From Bacteroidota bacterium (GTDB lineage Bacteria; Bacteroidota; Bacteroidia; Chitinophagales; UBA2359), in NCBI GenBank assembly GCA_020631245.1, contig JAHDHP010000003.1:1-45947 (forward strand): a stretch of 45,947 nt of DNA. The letters are read 5' to 3'. The notes beneath the pieces were generated by a model. It was not told where the DNA came from and made no database searches. It saw nothing but the letters and a program-made list of their open reading frames with translations. A program made the position numbers and the translations under genes. Positions 16,683 to 25,046 of this stretch are shown here, piece by piece; the first letter of the stretch is position 1; each line of letters opens with the position of its first letter.

Positions 16683-16862
16683 CACATAAGAAAAATAAGC
16701 AGCATAAGCAGTCTGATCAATAATATAAAGAATTGATGAAATCAAGATAGAAAAAGAGCAAATAAGAGTCGTCAAAGACGACAGCTAATGTGGACTTTGA
16801 TCATCTTGTTTATAAGAGCAATTGATGTATCAAAATCTTATGTGGCTTATTTTTCTTATGTG
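16683..16862. repeat. Element bounded by an 18-bp perfect inverted repeat (CACATAAG..GC)
   Basis: CACATAAGAAAAATAAGC (16683-16700) is the exact reverse complement of 16845-16862. The 144 bp between them contain a central perfect hairpin, GTCGTC-AAA-GACGAC (16768-16782), and no gene. The ends resemble those of the element at 7028-7132. It occupies most of the 302-bp gap upstream of the cyclophilin gene and could be a small non-autonomous mobile element. Confidence 0.6.
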
Positions 16863-16915
16863 GTTTAAGATTTAGAATGGTTGAAAAATTTATATCCAGG
16901 TACATAAGTTAGAGA

Positions 16916-17290
16916 TTAGTAATCAATCTCAAAATAATGTAGAGCTTGTTCTTTCAATAATTGCTCCTCTTTTTCAATATTTTTAAGATTGACAGGCATA
17001 TTTTTGACACCTTCATAATGCGGCCAGCCTTCTTCATCTCTACCTGTATAGCTAAAATAACCAATTTCGCTTAATAAACGGCAAACAGCGATATGCATTA
17101 GGTCTTGTTTTTCTTCTTTTGTAAAAGAATCGGGAATAAATCCCAGCTCTTGTACACCAATCAGAAACAAAATAGATTGTAAGTCGGGAAGCCGCCCAAA
17201 TTGATCTTTAAGGCTGTATCGAAGTTTTTTCCATCCGCGTTTAAAACGTAGTTGTTCCTCCTTATCGGTTGTAGATAGTTCTTTTTTCAT
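16916..17290 (-). CDS. Conserved hypothetical protein
   Basis: This 124-residue soluble protein has no signal peptide or membrane segment. It is mostly charged and predicted helical. Features are FGRLPDLQSILFLIGVQELG (about 33-52), with the hydrophobic spacing of a small globular helical domain, and EEGWPHYEGVKNMPVN further on. I recall similar proteins as uncharacterised in Bacteroidota but know no function. It starts 115 bp after the EF-G paralogue on the same strand, separated from it by a terminator. Confidence 0.7.
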   Translation of the reverse strand: MKKELSTTDKEEQLRFKRGWKKLRYSLKDQFGRLPDLQSILFLIGVQELGFIPDSFTKEEKQDLMHIAVCRLLSEIGYFSYTGRDEEGWPHYEGVKNMPVNLKNIEKEEQLLKEQALHYFEIDY

Positions 17291-17324
17291 AAATCCCTAA
17301 CAATTAAGCTCCCTATGGAGTTGC

Positions 17325-17356
17325 AAAAAAGCCACCAGAAAATAATTCTGATGGCT
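17325..17356 (-). terminator. Intrinsic terminator after the EF-G paralogue
   Basis: On the minus strand AGCCATCAGAA pairs with TTCTGGTGGCT, followed by TTTTTT. It lies about 50 bp past the stop codon at 17405 and separates that gene from the 16916-17290 gene. Confidence 0.8.
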
Positions 17357-17404
17357 CTGTTTGAGTGTGTTTAAATAGTTAATGACCTATTTTGTGAATC
17401 TAAT

Positions 17405-19534
17405 TTATGCTTCTTGTGTAGCTTGATGAGCTTTTACTAATTCTTGCTGTACATCGGCAGGAACAGGAGCAAATTCAGCAAATTTCTGACTATGCTTGGC
17501 AGCTCCTTGTGAGAGAGAGCGCAAAATAGACGAATATTTATATAGCTCCATCAAAGGCACTTTAGCAGTTATTTTTTGATAGTGTCCGCTTGCTTCCATG
17601 CCCATAATAATAGCACGTCTTGTATTGAGGTCAGCAATTACATCTCCCATCGAATCACCCGACACCAGTATTTCTACCAGATGAATAGGCTCCATTAGTT
17701 TGGGCTTTGCTTCACTAAATGCTTGCTTGAATGCTTGAGCAGCAGCAATTTTAAAAGCCATATCATTTGAATCTACAGGGTGCATTTTACCATCGTATAC
17801 ACTCACTCGAACATCTCGTACATAAGAACCTGTTAAAGGGCCATCTTCCATACGTTCGAGAATTCCTTTTTGGATAGCACTCATGTACTTTGCATCAATG
17901 GCACCACCTACAATACAGTTGTAGCATACAAATTTTCCACCCCATTCAAGATCAAATACTTCAGGATCTTTACGTACATTCAGTCCTTCTGGTTTGGGCA
18001 TTCCTTCATAATAGGGTTCCACTAGAATATGCACTTCTCCAAACTGACCAGCTCCACCCGATTGTTTTTTGTGGCGGTAACTTGTTTTAACCGACTTTTG
18101 AATAGTTTCGCGGAAAGCTACTTTGGGCTTTTCCATGCTAAATTTCACCTTATATTGATTTTCTACTTTCCAGCGAGCCATAGAAAGGTGCAATTCCCCT
18201 TGACCATACAACAATATTTGTTTCAATTCTTTTGAATGCTCCAATATAAGGGTAGGATCCTCTTGTTGTAATTGAGTCAATGCCTGCACCAGTTTTTCCA
18301 TATCATTTTTGTTCTCCGTATCTACTGCTACTTGAATACGTGGAGAAGGGAACTCGATAGGAGCAATCCGATAAGGGTTGTTTTTTTCGTGGAGGGTGCT
18401 GTTAGTAGGCGAGCCTTTTAATTTTACAGTGATACCAATATCACCAGCAACAAGTTTGTCAACCTGTTCTCGTTTTTTTCCGTTGATTACAAATATTTGA
18501 TTGATTCGTTCGCTACCTTGAGTGACCGAGTTAGTCAGGTCATCACCTGATTTGATACTACCAGAGTAGACCTTGAAGTAAGAAATATTACCTAAATTGG
18601 CTTCCGATGCTGTTTTAAATACAAATAAACAAGCGGGACCATTTGAATCGCAAGCCAGCGTTTTACCACTCATTCGTGTGGCAGGAGGCATATCAACTGC
18701 GGCAGGAGCAATATCACGAATAAAGCCCATGACACGACCACTACCCATATTGCGTTTTGAAGAACAACAGAATACAGGGTAAATATCATGATTAATCATA
18801 GAGGCTTTCATGCCTTGTGCCATTTCTTCTTCCGAAAGTTCTCCTTTATCAAAATACAATTCCATTAAAGACTCATCATTTACGGCTACTGCCTCCACGA
18901 GTTCATTATGTAATTGATCTGCTTTTGCTTTTTCTTCATCTGGAATAGGGAGTTTTTCAGGTTTCCCACCATCAGCAGGAAATTTATACATCGTCATTTT
19001 TAGTACATCAATAATAGCATCAAAATCTTGTCCTTGTGTATAAGGATACTGCACTACTACCACATTATTTCCAAAACGCTCTTTTGCTTGATCTACTGTA
19101 TTAACAAAATCCGATTTGTCACTATCTACTTGATTGACAACAAAAAGAGTAGGTAACTTAAATTGGTTGACATAGTCCCAGATAATTTCTGTTCCTACCT
19201 CAACTCCATTTTGAGCATTCAAAACAATCACACCTGTATCAGCAACACTCATAGATGAAATCACTTCGCCTACAAAATCATCATAACCAGGAGTATCTAA
19301 GATATTGATTTTGTTATCTTTCCACTGAATGTTCATTAAAGAACTGAAGATTGAGTTACCACGTTCACGCTCTAAATCATGAAAGTCAGAAACAGTATTT
19401 TTATCTTCGACAGTGCCTCGTCGAGTAATGGCTCCAGCTTCGAATAACATTGCCTCTGCAAGGGTAGTCTTACCGGAGCCAGCGTGGCCCAACAGTACGA
19501 CATTTTTAATTTTCTTGGCATCATGTGCTTTCAT
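17405..19534 (-). CDS. Elongation factor G paralogue (EF-G2-like translational GTPase)
   Basis: This 709-residue protein has all five EF-G domains. The P-loop GHAGSGKT is at 16-23, switch I reads RERGNSI (56-62), G3 is DTPGYDDF (80-87) and G4 is NQVD (134-137). Canonical EF-G has RGITI, DTPGHVDF and NKMD, so Tyr84 replaces the catalytic His that positions the attacking water. Domain IV retains GGAGQFGEV and HPVDSNDMAFKIAAAQAFK. It is probably not the main translocase; EF-G2-type paralogues may act in translation under special conditions or in ribosome recycling, which I cannot tell here. No ribosomal genes are adjacent, which also argues against the housekeeping fusA. Confidence 0.88.
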   Translation of the reverse strand: MKAHDAKKIKNVVLLGHAGSGKTTLAEAMLFEAGAITRRGTVEDKNTVSDFHDLERERGNSIFSSLMNIQWKDNKINILDTPGYDDFVGEVISSMSVADTGVIVLNAQNGVEVGTEIIWDYVNQFKLPTLFVVNQVDSDKSDFVNTVDQAKERFGNNVVVVQYPYTQGQDFDAIIDVLKMTMYKFPADGGKPEKLPIPDEEKAKADQLHNELVEAVAVNDESLMELYFDKGELSEEEMAQGMKASMINHDIYPVFCCSSKRNMGSGRVMGFIRDIAPAAVDMPPATRMSGKTLACDSNGPACLFVFKTASEANLGNISYFKVYSGSIKSGDDLTNSVTQGSERINQIFVINGKKREQVDKLVAGDIGITVKLKGSPTNSTLHEKNNPYRIAPIEFPSPRIQVAVDTENKNDMEKLVQALTQLQQEDPTLILEHSKELKQILLYGQGELHLSMARWKVENQYKVKFSMEKPKVAFRETIQKSVKTSYRHKKQSGGAGQFGEVHILVEPYYEGMPKPEGLNVRKDPEVFDLEWGGKFVCYNCIVGGAIDAKYMSAIQKGILERMEDGPLTGSYVRDVRVSVYDGKMHPVDSNDMAFKIAAAQAFKQAFSEAKPKLMEPIHLVEILVSGDSMGDVIADLNTRRAIIMGMEASGHYQKITAKVPLMELYKYSSILRSLSQGAAKHSQKFAEFAPVPADVQQELVKAHQATQEA

Positions 19535-19896
19535 ATGCGATTGTTTTATGTTATGGAAAAAAGGAATAGTCTTATAAGCAATACATTTATATTGATTAAA
19601 TATAATTTATAATTTGAAAGGTAGGCAGTTTTCACACTGCGCTAAAAAGGAAGGTAGTCTCTAAATAAAAAAGATACGAATGTTAGTTCGTAATTAAATA
19701 TAAGAAAAATCAAATAAAAATTGGACTTTAATTAGACTTTTTATAAGGAAGTGGAAGGAGTTTATGCAAGAAAGAAACAATAAAACTAGAAATGACTATC
19801 TTCAAGCTCATAAAATGAGGAGCCTCTTAAACAAAAAGACCTTGCATACATCTATGTAATGTACCTTTTTTAGCTATTATCTCAAATTCATTTATT
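19535..19896. other. Intergenic gap without recognised gene
   Basis: The gap separates the divergent EF-G paralogue and a lipoprotein gene. It holds an imperfect stem at about 19835-19872 (AAAGACCTTGCATACAT against ATGTAATGTACCTTTTTT) that could be a weak terminator, and a 31-codon ORF at 19764 with a purine-rich leader that I do not accept as a gene. No repeat copy or RNA gene is seen. Confidence 0.5.
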
Positions 19897-20373
19897 ATGC
19901 AAAAAAGTAAAATCCAAATCTCCTACGCCTTACGTCCACTCATGGGACTTATGATAGCCCTTTGTATACTATGTACCCATACTTCTTGTGAAGATACAAT
20001 GGGAGTAGATTGCGAAGCCAATATCAGTAATTTTTCCCTTTCAACGAATAGTTTTGAGCCAGGAGAAACCATTTCAGGATCGGTAAGTGTAATTGGCAGT
20101 ATCGATTTAGATGATGTGGTGACACTACGCACTATTGTGTCGCTCTATCTGTCAACAGACAATGTGGTAGACGATAGTGACATTATTCTTAGTGCATTTG
20201 TCGATAATGCCGCTTCTGGCGATGGCATTTTGACCTACGATCAAATCTATATTCCTTTTGATCTGCCTGAAGGTAATTATTCGGTCATTGCCCATATTAT
20301 TCCACAAGCTTGTTCTGATGGCACTTTTACAGTAGAAGATACCGAGAAGAAAAATGTATTTGTAGGAGGGTAA
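19897..20373 (+). CDS. Lipoprotein with a predicted beta-sandwich (CARDB-like) domain
   Basis: The product has 158 residues. The N-terminal signal ends in HTSC, where the Cys (residue 31) is probably lipidated; the n-region of about 14 residues is long for a lipoprotein. The mature part, with NFSLSTNSFEPGETISGSVSV, VSLYLSTDNVVDDSD and LPEGNYSVIAHI, has the pattern of CARDB/Ig-like domains in which a conserved SxxxxDxxxDxxD stretch follows the middle strand. A role in adhesion or as a surface protein is possible but not shown. It stands alone and is followed by repeat copy 3. Confidence 0.72.
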   Translation: MQKSKIQISYALRPLMGLMIALCILCTHTSCEDTMGVDCEANISNFSLSTNSFEPGETISGSVSVIGSIDLDDVVTLRTIVSLYLSTDNVVDDSDIILSAFVDNAASGDGILTYDQIYIPFDLPEGNYSVIAHIIPQACSDGTFTVEDTEKKNVFVGG

Positions 20374-20396
20374 AAAACAAGTTTGATTTATATTTT

Positions 20397-20595
20397 GGGC
20401 GTGCCCAATATGCAAAAAGCGCAATAACCGAAAACGGTTATTGCGCTTTTTGCATATTGGTCGGGCTATTCGTTTGTAGTTGTCTTGTAGCAGCTAGTTC
20501 GGCTAATGTCCTAGCGGTGTCTTCCGCTGTCAGCCCCGCTAGGTCAAGCCTCTCAAGGCTGCTACTTCACCAAGCTACCACTGCTATCCCTCACG
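20397..20595 (+). repeat. Hairpin-bearing intergenic repeat, copy 3
   Basis: It begins GGGCGTGCCC and has a perfect 26-bp hairpin (20405-20430 with 20435-20460, loop AAAA). It continues GGGCTATTCGTTTGTAGTT. The outer core stem is GTAGCAGC/GCTGCTAC where other copies have GTAGAA/TTCTAC. The inner stem is CCTAGCGG/CCGCTAGG where others have CCTAGCAG/CTGCTAGG. Both are double compensatory changes. The end block is CTGCTATCCCTCACG. It lies in a convergent gap. Confidence 0.87.
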
Positions 20596-20603
20596 AAAAA
20601 CAA

Positions 20604-20676
20604 TGATTGGATGACGGGTTGACTGCATGATTGGGTGTGCGTTACACTATATCCAATCATGCAGTCATCCAATCAT
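20604..20676. repeat. Long hairpin downstream of repeat copy 3
   Basis: GACTGCATGATTGG (20621-20634) is the exact reverse complement of 20653-20666. Outside it, GATTGGATGAC (about 20605-20615) pairs with the stretch following 20664. The structure lies between convergent genes and may stop transcription from either side, although there is no T run. Confidence 0.55.
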
Positions 20677-20703
20677 CCGATCACCAATTATCATCGCACA
20701 TTC

Positions 20704-21486
20704 CTACATTCCCTTACCTATCTGAAAAGCCAAAGAAGTATTGACAAACAAATTGGTATAGTTATGTTGTACAATACTACTTTTTTCTTGTACTGGCATA
20801 AAACCATAATTAGCAGTCAAGGCAAATTGCAAGCGGTTATTGAGGCGGATTTGCCCCCCACCCGTTATACCAATATCAAAAGGGTTAATACTATGGCTTT
20901 CGTCAAACTCTTCTTCAATTTGATGTAAAAATAAGGCACTTACATAGTCATCGTAGGAATCAAATACCGATTCTTTACCTGCATATTGCCCAATGTCTAA
21001 GCGAGCCGTACCTTTATTTTCACCATTTAATAAGTAAGCGACTCTAGCACCAAGATTGACACCCAAACGATCATTTAGTTGCCAAACCAAACTAATAGGC
21101 ACTTCCAAATATTGTAAATTATATTCTCCTTGTACATTTCCTGCCAAGAAGGTTTCTACGTAATTGGTTATTTCTTCATCTTGAATCGTAAAAACAATCG
21201 GCCAAATGGTGTCTGAATTGGGTACATACGTTTCGTATTTTACCCCTGTAATATTATAAATTAATTCTGATTGTAGGGAAATATCGTCATTCACTTTCCA
21301 ATTTACATAAACTCCCATATTTGGATTTAATACAGGCTTTCCACTATCAGTATCAGGATTAAAAGGACCAATGATTACGCCTCCTGTCATTCCCCCTCTA
21401 ACACCATAAGTAAGCTTTTGAGCCATTAGGTTATCAGAAAAGACGAATAAACTGATGAGAAGCAATAGTGTAAAATTTGTTTTCAT
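20704..21486 (-). CDS. Outer membrane beta-barrel protein (PorT-like family)
   Basis: This 260-residue protein has a signal peptide (MKTNFTLLLLISLFVFSDNLMAQ), then KLTYGVRGGMTGGVIIG, amphipathic strands, and SLQSELIYNITGVKYE and YLEVPISLVWQLND, which are hallmarks of the outer-membrane-protein beta-barrel domain common in Bacteroidota. It ends FVNTSLAFQIGKGM. PorT itself is a T9SS component, but this broad family also holds many uncharacterised porin-like proteins, so I assign no specific function. The next gene upstream on the same strand is a T9SS cargo protein 82 bp away, so co-transcription is likely. Confidence 0.8.
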   Translation of the reverse strand: MKTNFTLLLLISLFVFSDNLMAQKLTYGVRGGMTGGVIIGPFNPDTDSGKPVLNPNMGVYVNWKVNDDISLQSELIYNITGVKYETYVPNSDTIWPIVFTIQDEEITNYVETFLAGNVQGEYNLQYLEVPISLVWQLNDRLGVNLGARVAYLLNGENKGTARLDIGQYAGKESVFDSYDDYVSALFLHQIEEEFDESHSINPFDIGITGGGQIRLNNRLQFALTANYGFMPVQEKSSIVQHNYTNLFVNTSLAFQIGKGM

Positions 21487-21567
21487 GGGTAATGATTTTT
21501 TGGGATGTATGAGAAATGGTCTATAGCATTTGTTAAGTATTAGTACTGAAAGGAGATGAATTATTAT

Positions 21568-22506
21568 TTATTTAAGTATTTCTATTTTGCCACCGTATTT
21601 TAGTACATCTTCATCAAATAATTGATAAATATACTGTCCAGGTATCAACTGTTGTAGGGATACAGTGAATTGGTCACCTGTACCTAATGTTTGAACGAAC
21701 TGCTCTCTACCTGCTAAATCAAATAATTTGAAACTTGCATTTCGCAATGATTCACTACTAGTGAGATGTAATATATCGCTAACTGGGTTAGGATAGGTTT
21801 TTACCTGTAATTCTGGAAACATGGGTACATTGACGCCCGTTGTATAATCAATAGATAATTCATCAATATAAAGGGTGCTTCCTTTTTCGGCAATAAACAA
21901 ATGACCGTATACACTAGGTACGCAAACAATGGTGATTGAGTCGGGAGTCTCTTCCGAAAAATACTCAATAGGTAGATTGAAGTGCGTATATTCATCAACA
22001 ACATCACCTACTTGAAGCCATGCTTCTGCTAAGGTATCTTTCTTTTGGGCGGTTTGGTTGTATTTTGTTAATTGGAGATAAATGGCACATGAATCACCAT
22101 TAACAGGAGTGTACATATAATAACCCTTAAAATGGGTGGGTTTGTCAGTAAAAGGAACCCCCAATTTTAGGGAAGAGATAGGATTCGAGTCATTAGGATC
22201 AAAAGTACCTAGTGATAAATTGCCTGTAACAGGTAAGCCTGCAAAGAGGTCAAACTCATCCGTAACCATTTTTGCGGCATAGTTGCCAGCATATACTTTT
22301 TCGGTTTCTTTAAAAGTAGTAATGGGTGCTGAAGGAGCTAATGCAGCAATTCGATTGGCTGTTGTCCAGGGACCAGCAGGCTCTTCATAATTATAGAGGG
22401 TATCAAGTGTCCATTCTTCTAAATTACCATGTTCAATCATTTCTCCTTGAGCATGGGTTTGTGGAGAAAGGCAGAAAAAAGCTAGTATAGCCCAAATATA
22501 TTTCAT
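21568..22506 (-). CDS. Secreted protein with a T9SS type A sorting domain
   Basis: I chose the ATG at 22506 (MKYIWAILAFFCLSPQTHAQ) because it gives a standard signal peptide; an in-frame ATG at 22545 would add 13 residues in front. The 312-residue product has a middle region resembling a carbohydrate-binding, jelly-roll type domain (GNLEEWTL near the start, FKGYYMYTPVNGDSCAIYLQ, IVCVPSVYGHLF). The C-terminal domain of about 80 residues has VKTYPNPVSDILHL, FKLFDLAGRE and GQYIYQLF, ending KIEIL K, the pattern recognised by T9SS and removed by PorU. It is exported to the cell surface; its binding target is unknown. Confidence 0.83.
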   Translation of the reverse strand: MKYIWAILAFFCLSPQTHAQGEMIEHGNLEEWTLDTLYNYEEPAGPWTTANRIAALAPSAPITTFKETEKVYAGNYAAKMVTDEFDLFAGLPVTGNLSLGTFDPNDSNPISSLKLGVPFTDKPTHFKGYYMYTPVNGDSCAIYLQLTKYNQTAQKKDTLAEAWLQVGDVVDEYTHFNLPIEYFSEETPDSITIVCVPSVYGHLFIAEKGSTLYIDELSIDYTTGVNVPMFPELQVKTYPNPVSDILHLTSSESLRNASFKLFDLAGREQFVQTLGTGDQFTVSLQQLIPGQYIYQLFDEDVLKYGGKIEILK

Positions 22507-22711
22507 GTTGGTACTGTTCGTGTTAAAAGAGAAGTAAGGATGCAAAATAAAACTAACAAGTATTAGTCAATGTATAAAATAATCAACAATTACACCAACT
22601 AATTCAACAAATATACCTTATTCTTCTACCAAAATACTAATTATCCACCTAAAAAACAGCATAAAGAGGGAAATAAGCGATAAATTTAACAATTTAAAAA
22701 TGTACTAATAC

Positions 22712-22743
22712 AAAAAAGGTCTCATCAAATGAATGATGAGACC
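22712..22743 (-). terminator. Intrinsic terminator after htpG
   Basis: On the minus strand GGTCTCATCATTC pairs with AAATGATGAGACC (mismatch only in the loop region), followed by TTTTTTG. It lies about 40 bp past the htpG stop codon. Confidence 0.85.
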
Positions 22744-22780
22744 ACTTTGTTAATAGTCAGTATGTAATAAGTGTATTTGC

Positions 22781-24655
22781 TTATTTATCCATCAAGTTAA
22801 CACTTCTATTGATGAACTCTGTAAGCTTTGCACCAGTTAGCATGTTCTGTTGTAATAAGGCTAAATCATATAGTTGATTAGCTATATGCTCTTGGTTCTC
22901 TTTTTTACGTTTAGCTAACATTTTAGAAATAACAGGGTGATTGGTGTTAATAACCACATTATACATGTCAGGCATATCACCATAAGGAGAAGCTCCACCG
23001 ATATTACTCATATCTTTCATACGGCGAATAAACTCTGGGCGAGTAATAACCAATGGCTTATCATTTGGAGTCAATGGCTTTAGGGTCACACTCACTTGTT
23101 GATTATTCACGGTGTTCAAGAAAATATCTTTAACCTTTGTTTCTTGATCTTCAGAAAGTACTGATTCGTAATTTTCATCTTTTTCAATCAAGTTATCAAG
23201 CGTATCGGCATCTACTCGTTTAAACTGGGTATTTTCGATGAGGCTTTCGACTTTCCCGATGAAGTGAGGATCGAGCATGGCATCAAATTTCAATACTTGA
23301 TAGCCTTTTTCAATAGCCGACTCTACATAAGCATGCTGGCTATCGCCTCCATTAGAGTATAAGTAAACGAGCTTTCCATTTTTATCTGTCTGTACTTCTT
23401 TTACTTCTTCCTCAAATTCCTCAAAAGTAAAGAGCTTTCCATCTGTAGTTTCGAGTAAACAGAATTTTTTTGCTTTTTCGTAAAACTTATCTTCGGTTAG
23501 CATTCCGTATTTGATCAATACGCCTGTATGTTCCCATTTTTCATTGAACAACTCCCGATCTTTACGGAACATCTCGTCGAGTTTGTCTGCTACTTTACGG
23601 GTAATATATTTATTGATTTTCTTAACCTCTGGATCTGCTTGTAAATAACTACGAGATACATTTAATGGAATATCTGGAGAATCAATAACTCCGTGTAGTA
23701 GCATTAAGAAATCAGGAACAATTTGCTCTACTTGGTCGGTAACAAATACCTGATTACAGTAAAGATGAATTTTGTCCTTGCGGATTTCAAAATTATTATT
23801 GCGGATTTTAGGGAAGTATAGAATACCTGTTAGCTGGAATGGATGATCTACATTGAGGTGAATCCAAAAGAGTGGTTCTTCTCCATAAGGATATAACTGG
23901 CGGTAGAAACTCATATAGTCCTCATCGGTAAGGTCGGCTGGTTTCTTTTTCCAAAGAGGGTCAGTATCGTTGATAATATTGTCGAGAATATGCACTTCTG
24001 GTTCTGCATCTTCTTCGGCTCCTTCTGGTGGAGCTACTTTTTCTTCTGTTGTACCAAATTTGATTTCAACAGGAAGGAAGCGACAGTACTTGGTGAGTAG
24101 TTCTTGAATACGGTTATTAGCTAGGTATTCGTTGGCTTCTTCTTCTACATGAAGAATAATATCAGTACCTCGTTCTTCTTTTTCGATTTCATCAATTTCA
24201 TAGGTAGTAGATCCATCTGATTTCCAATAAACAGCAGATGCATCTTTCCATGATTTGGTTCTGATTTCTACTGTATGAGCTACCATAAAAGCAGAGTAGA
24301 AACCAAGCCCAAAATGTCCAATCACTGCATTGGCATCTTTATATTTTTCGGCAAATTCTTGCGCACTAGAAAAGGCGATTTGTGTAATATATTTTTCGAC
24401 TTCTTCTTTGGTCATTCCGATTCCCTTATCGCTAATAGTCAGTGTTTTTGCTTCTTCATCGAGAATGACTTCTATTTGAAGATGTCCTAAATCACCTTTT
24501 ACTTCTCCTTTTGAGGATAAGGTGCGTAGTTTTTGAGTGGCATCTACTGCGTTGGCTACCAATTCGCGTAAAAAGATTTCCTGATCGGAATATAAGTAAC
24601 GCTTAATAATCGGTAGTATGTTTTCCGTTTGAACGTTGATCGTACCTGTTTGCAT
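22781..24655 (-). CDS. htpG: Molecular chaperone HtpG (Hsp90)
   Basis: This 624-residue protein has the full bacterial Hsp90 length. The N-terminal GHKL ATPase motifs are visible: ELVANAVDATQKL (about 31-43), the DKGIGMTKEEV loop (about 76-86) and GHFGLGFYSAFMV (about 113-125). The middle domain has PLFWIHLNVDHPF and LYCNQVFV, with LNVSRSYLQ, where the Arg contacts ATP. The C-terminal dimerisation domain ends LYDLALLQQNMLTGAKLTEFINRSVNLMDK. It is a cytoplasmic ATP-dependent chaperone for stress-labile proteins. Repeat copy 4 lies immediately upstream, so its promoter must lie close to or inside the repeat, or transcription must read through from the upstream gene. Confidence 0.96.
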   Translation of the reverse strand: MQTGTINVQTENILPIIKRYLYSDQEIFLRELVANAVDATQKLRTLSSKGEVKGDLGHLQIEVILDEEAKTLTISDKGIGMTKEEVEKYITQIAFSSAQEFAEKYKDANAVIGHFGLGFYSAFMVAHTVEIRTKSWKDASAVYWKSDGSTTYEIDEIEKEERGTDIILHVEEEANEYLANNRIQELLTKYCRFLPVEIKFGTTEEKVAPPEGAEEDAEPEVHILDNIINDTDPLWKKKPADLTDEDYMSFYRQLYPYGEEPLFWIHLNVDHPFQLTGILYFPKIRNNNFEIRKDKIHLYCNQVFVTDQVEQIVPDFLMLLHGVIDSPDIPLNVSRSYLQADPEVKKINKYITRKVADKLDEMFRKDRELFNEKWEHTGVLIKYGMLTEDKFYEKAKKFCLLETTDGKLFTFEEFEEEVKEVQTDKNGKLVYLYSNGGDSQHAYVESAIEKGYQVLKFDAMLDPHFIGKVESLIENTQFKRVDADTLDNLIEKDENYESVLSEDQETKVKDIFLNTVNNQQVSVTLKPLTPNDKPLVITRPEFIRRMKDMSNIGGASPYGDMPDMYNVVINTNHPVISKMLAKRKKENQEHIANQLYDLALLQQNMLTGAKLTEFINRSVNLMDK

Positions 24656-24697
24656 AATTGCTAAGTTCGGTTTTTATATTTTGAGAAAATGGTTTTC

Positions 24698-24909
24698 GCG
24701 TGAGGGATAGTAGCGGTAGCTTGGCGAAGTAGAAACTTAGAGAGGCTTGGACTAGCAGGGCTGACGAAGGAAGACACTGCTAGGACTTTAGCCGAACTTG
24801 TTTTCTAAGAGGCAACTACAAGCGGATAGCCCGACCCTATTTTTGCCAATCGAAACCTGTCAGCTTGGAAAAACCTAACAGCTTGATTGGCAAAAATAGG
24901 GGCACGCCC
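24698..24909 (-). repeat. Hairpin-bearing intergenic repeat, copy 4
   Basis: On the minus strand it begins GGGCGTGCCC and has a perfect 17-bp outer stem (24835-24851 with 24885-24901). The 33-base loop itself contains a diverged direct repeat (AACCTGTCAGCTTG and AACCTAACAGCTTG). Then follow GGGCTATCCGCTTGTAGTT, the outer core stem TAGAAAAC/GTTTCTA, the inner stem CTAGCAG/CTGCTAG, and TACTATCCCTCACGC. It lies between the cyclase-like gene and htpG, both on the minus strand. The remaining gap (24910-25046) shows nothing. Confidence 0.85.
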
Positions 24910-25046
24910 ATATATTATTAACATTTATGGATTAATCAAAAGACATTCCATTAGTAGAATGCTGCCAAAATGTCGCTTTATGGTGTTTTGGTAAAAAAAA
25001 TGCTTCCTGAATGACAGTTTTTAGGAGGGAATAGGATGACGGAATG

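Noticed and set aside
19764-19859. 31-codon ORF preceded by AAGGAG
   Set aside because: The Shine-Dalgarno-like motif is only three bases from the ATG, Bacteroidota rarely rely on such motifs, and the peptide has no recognisable feature.
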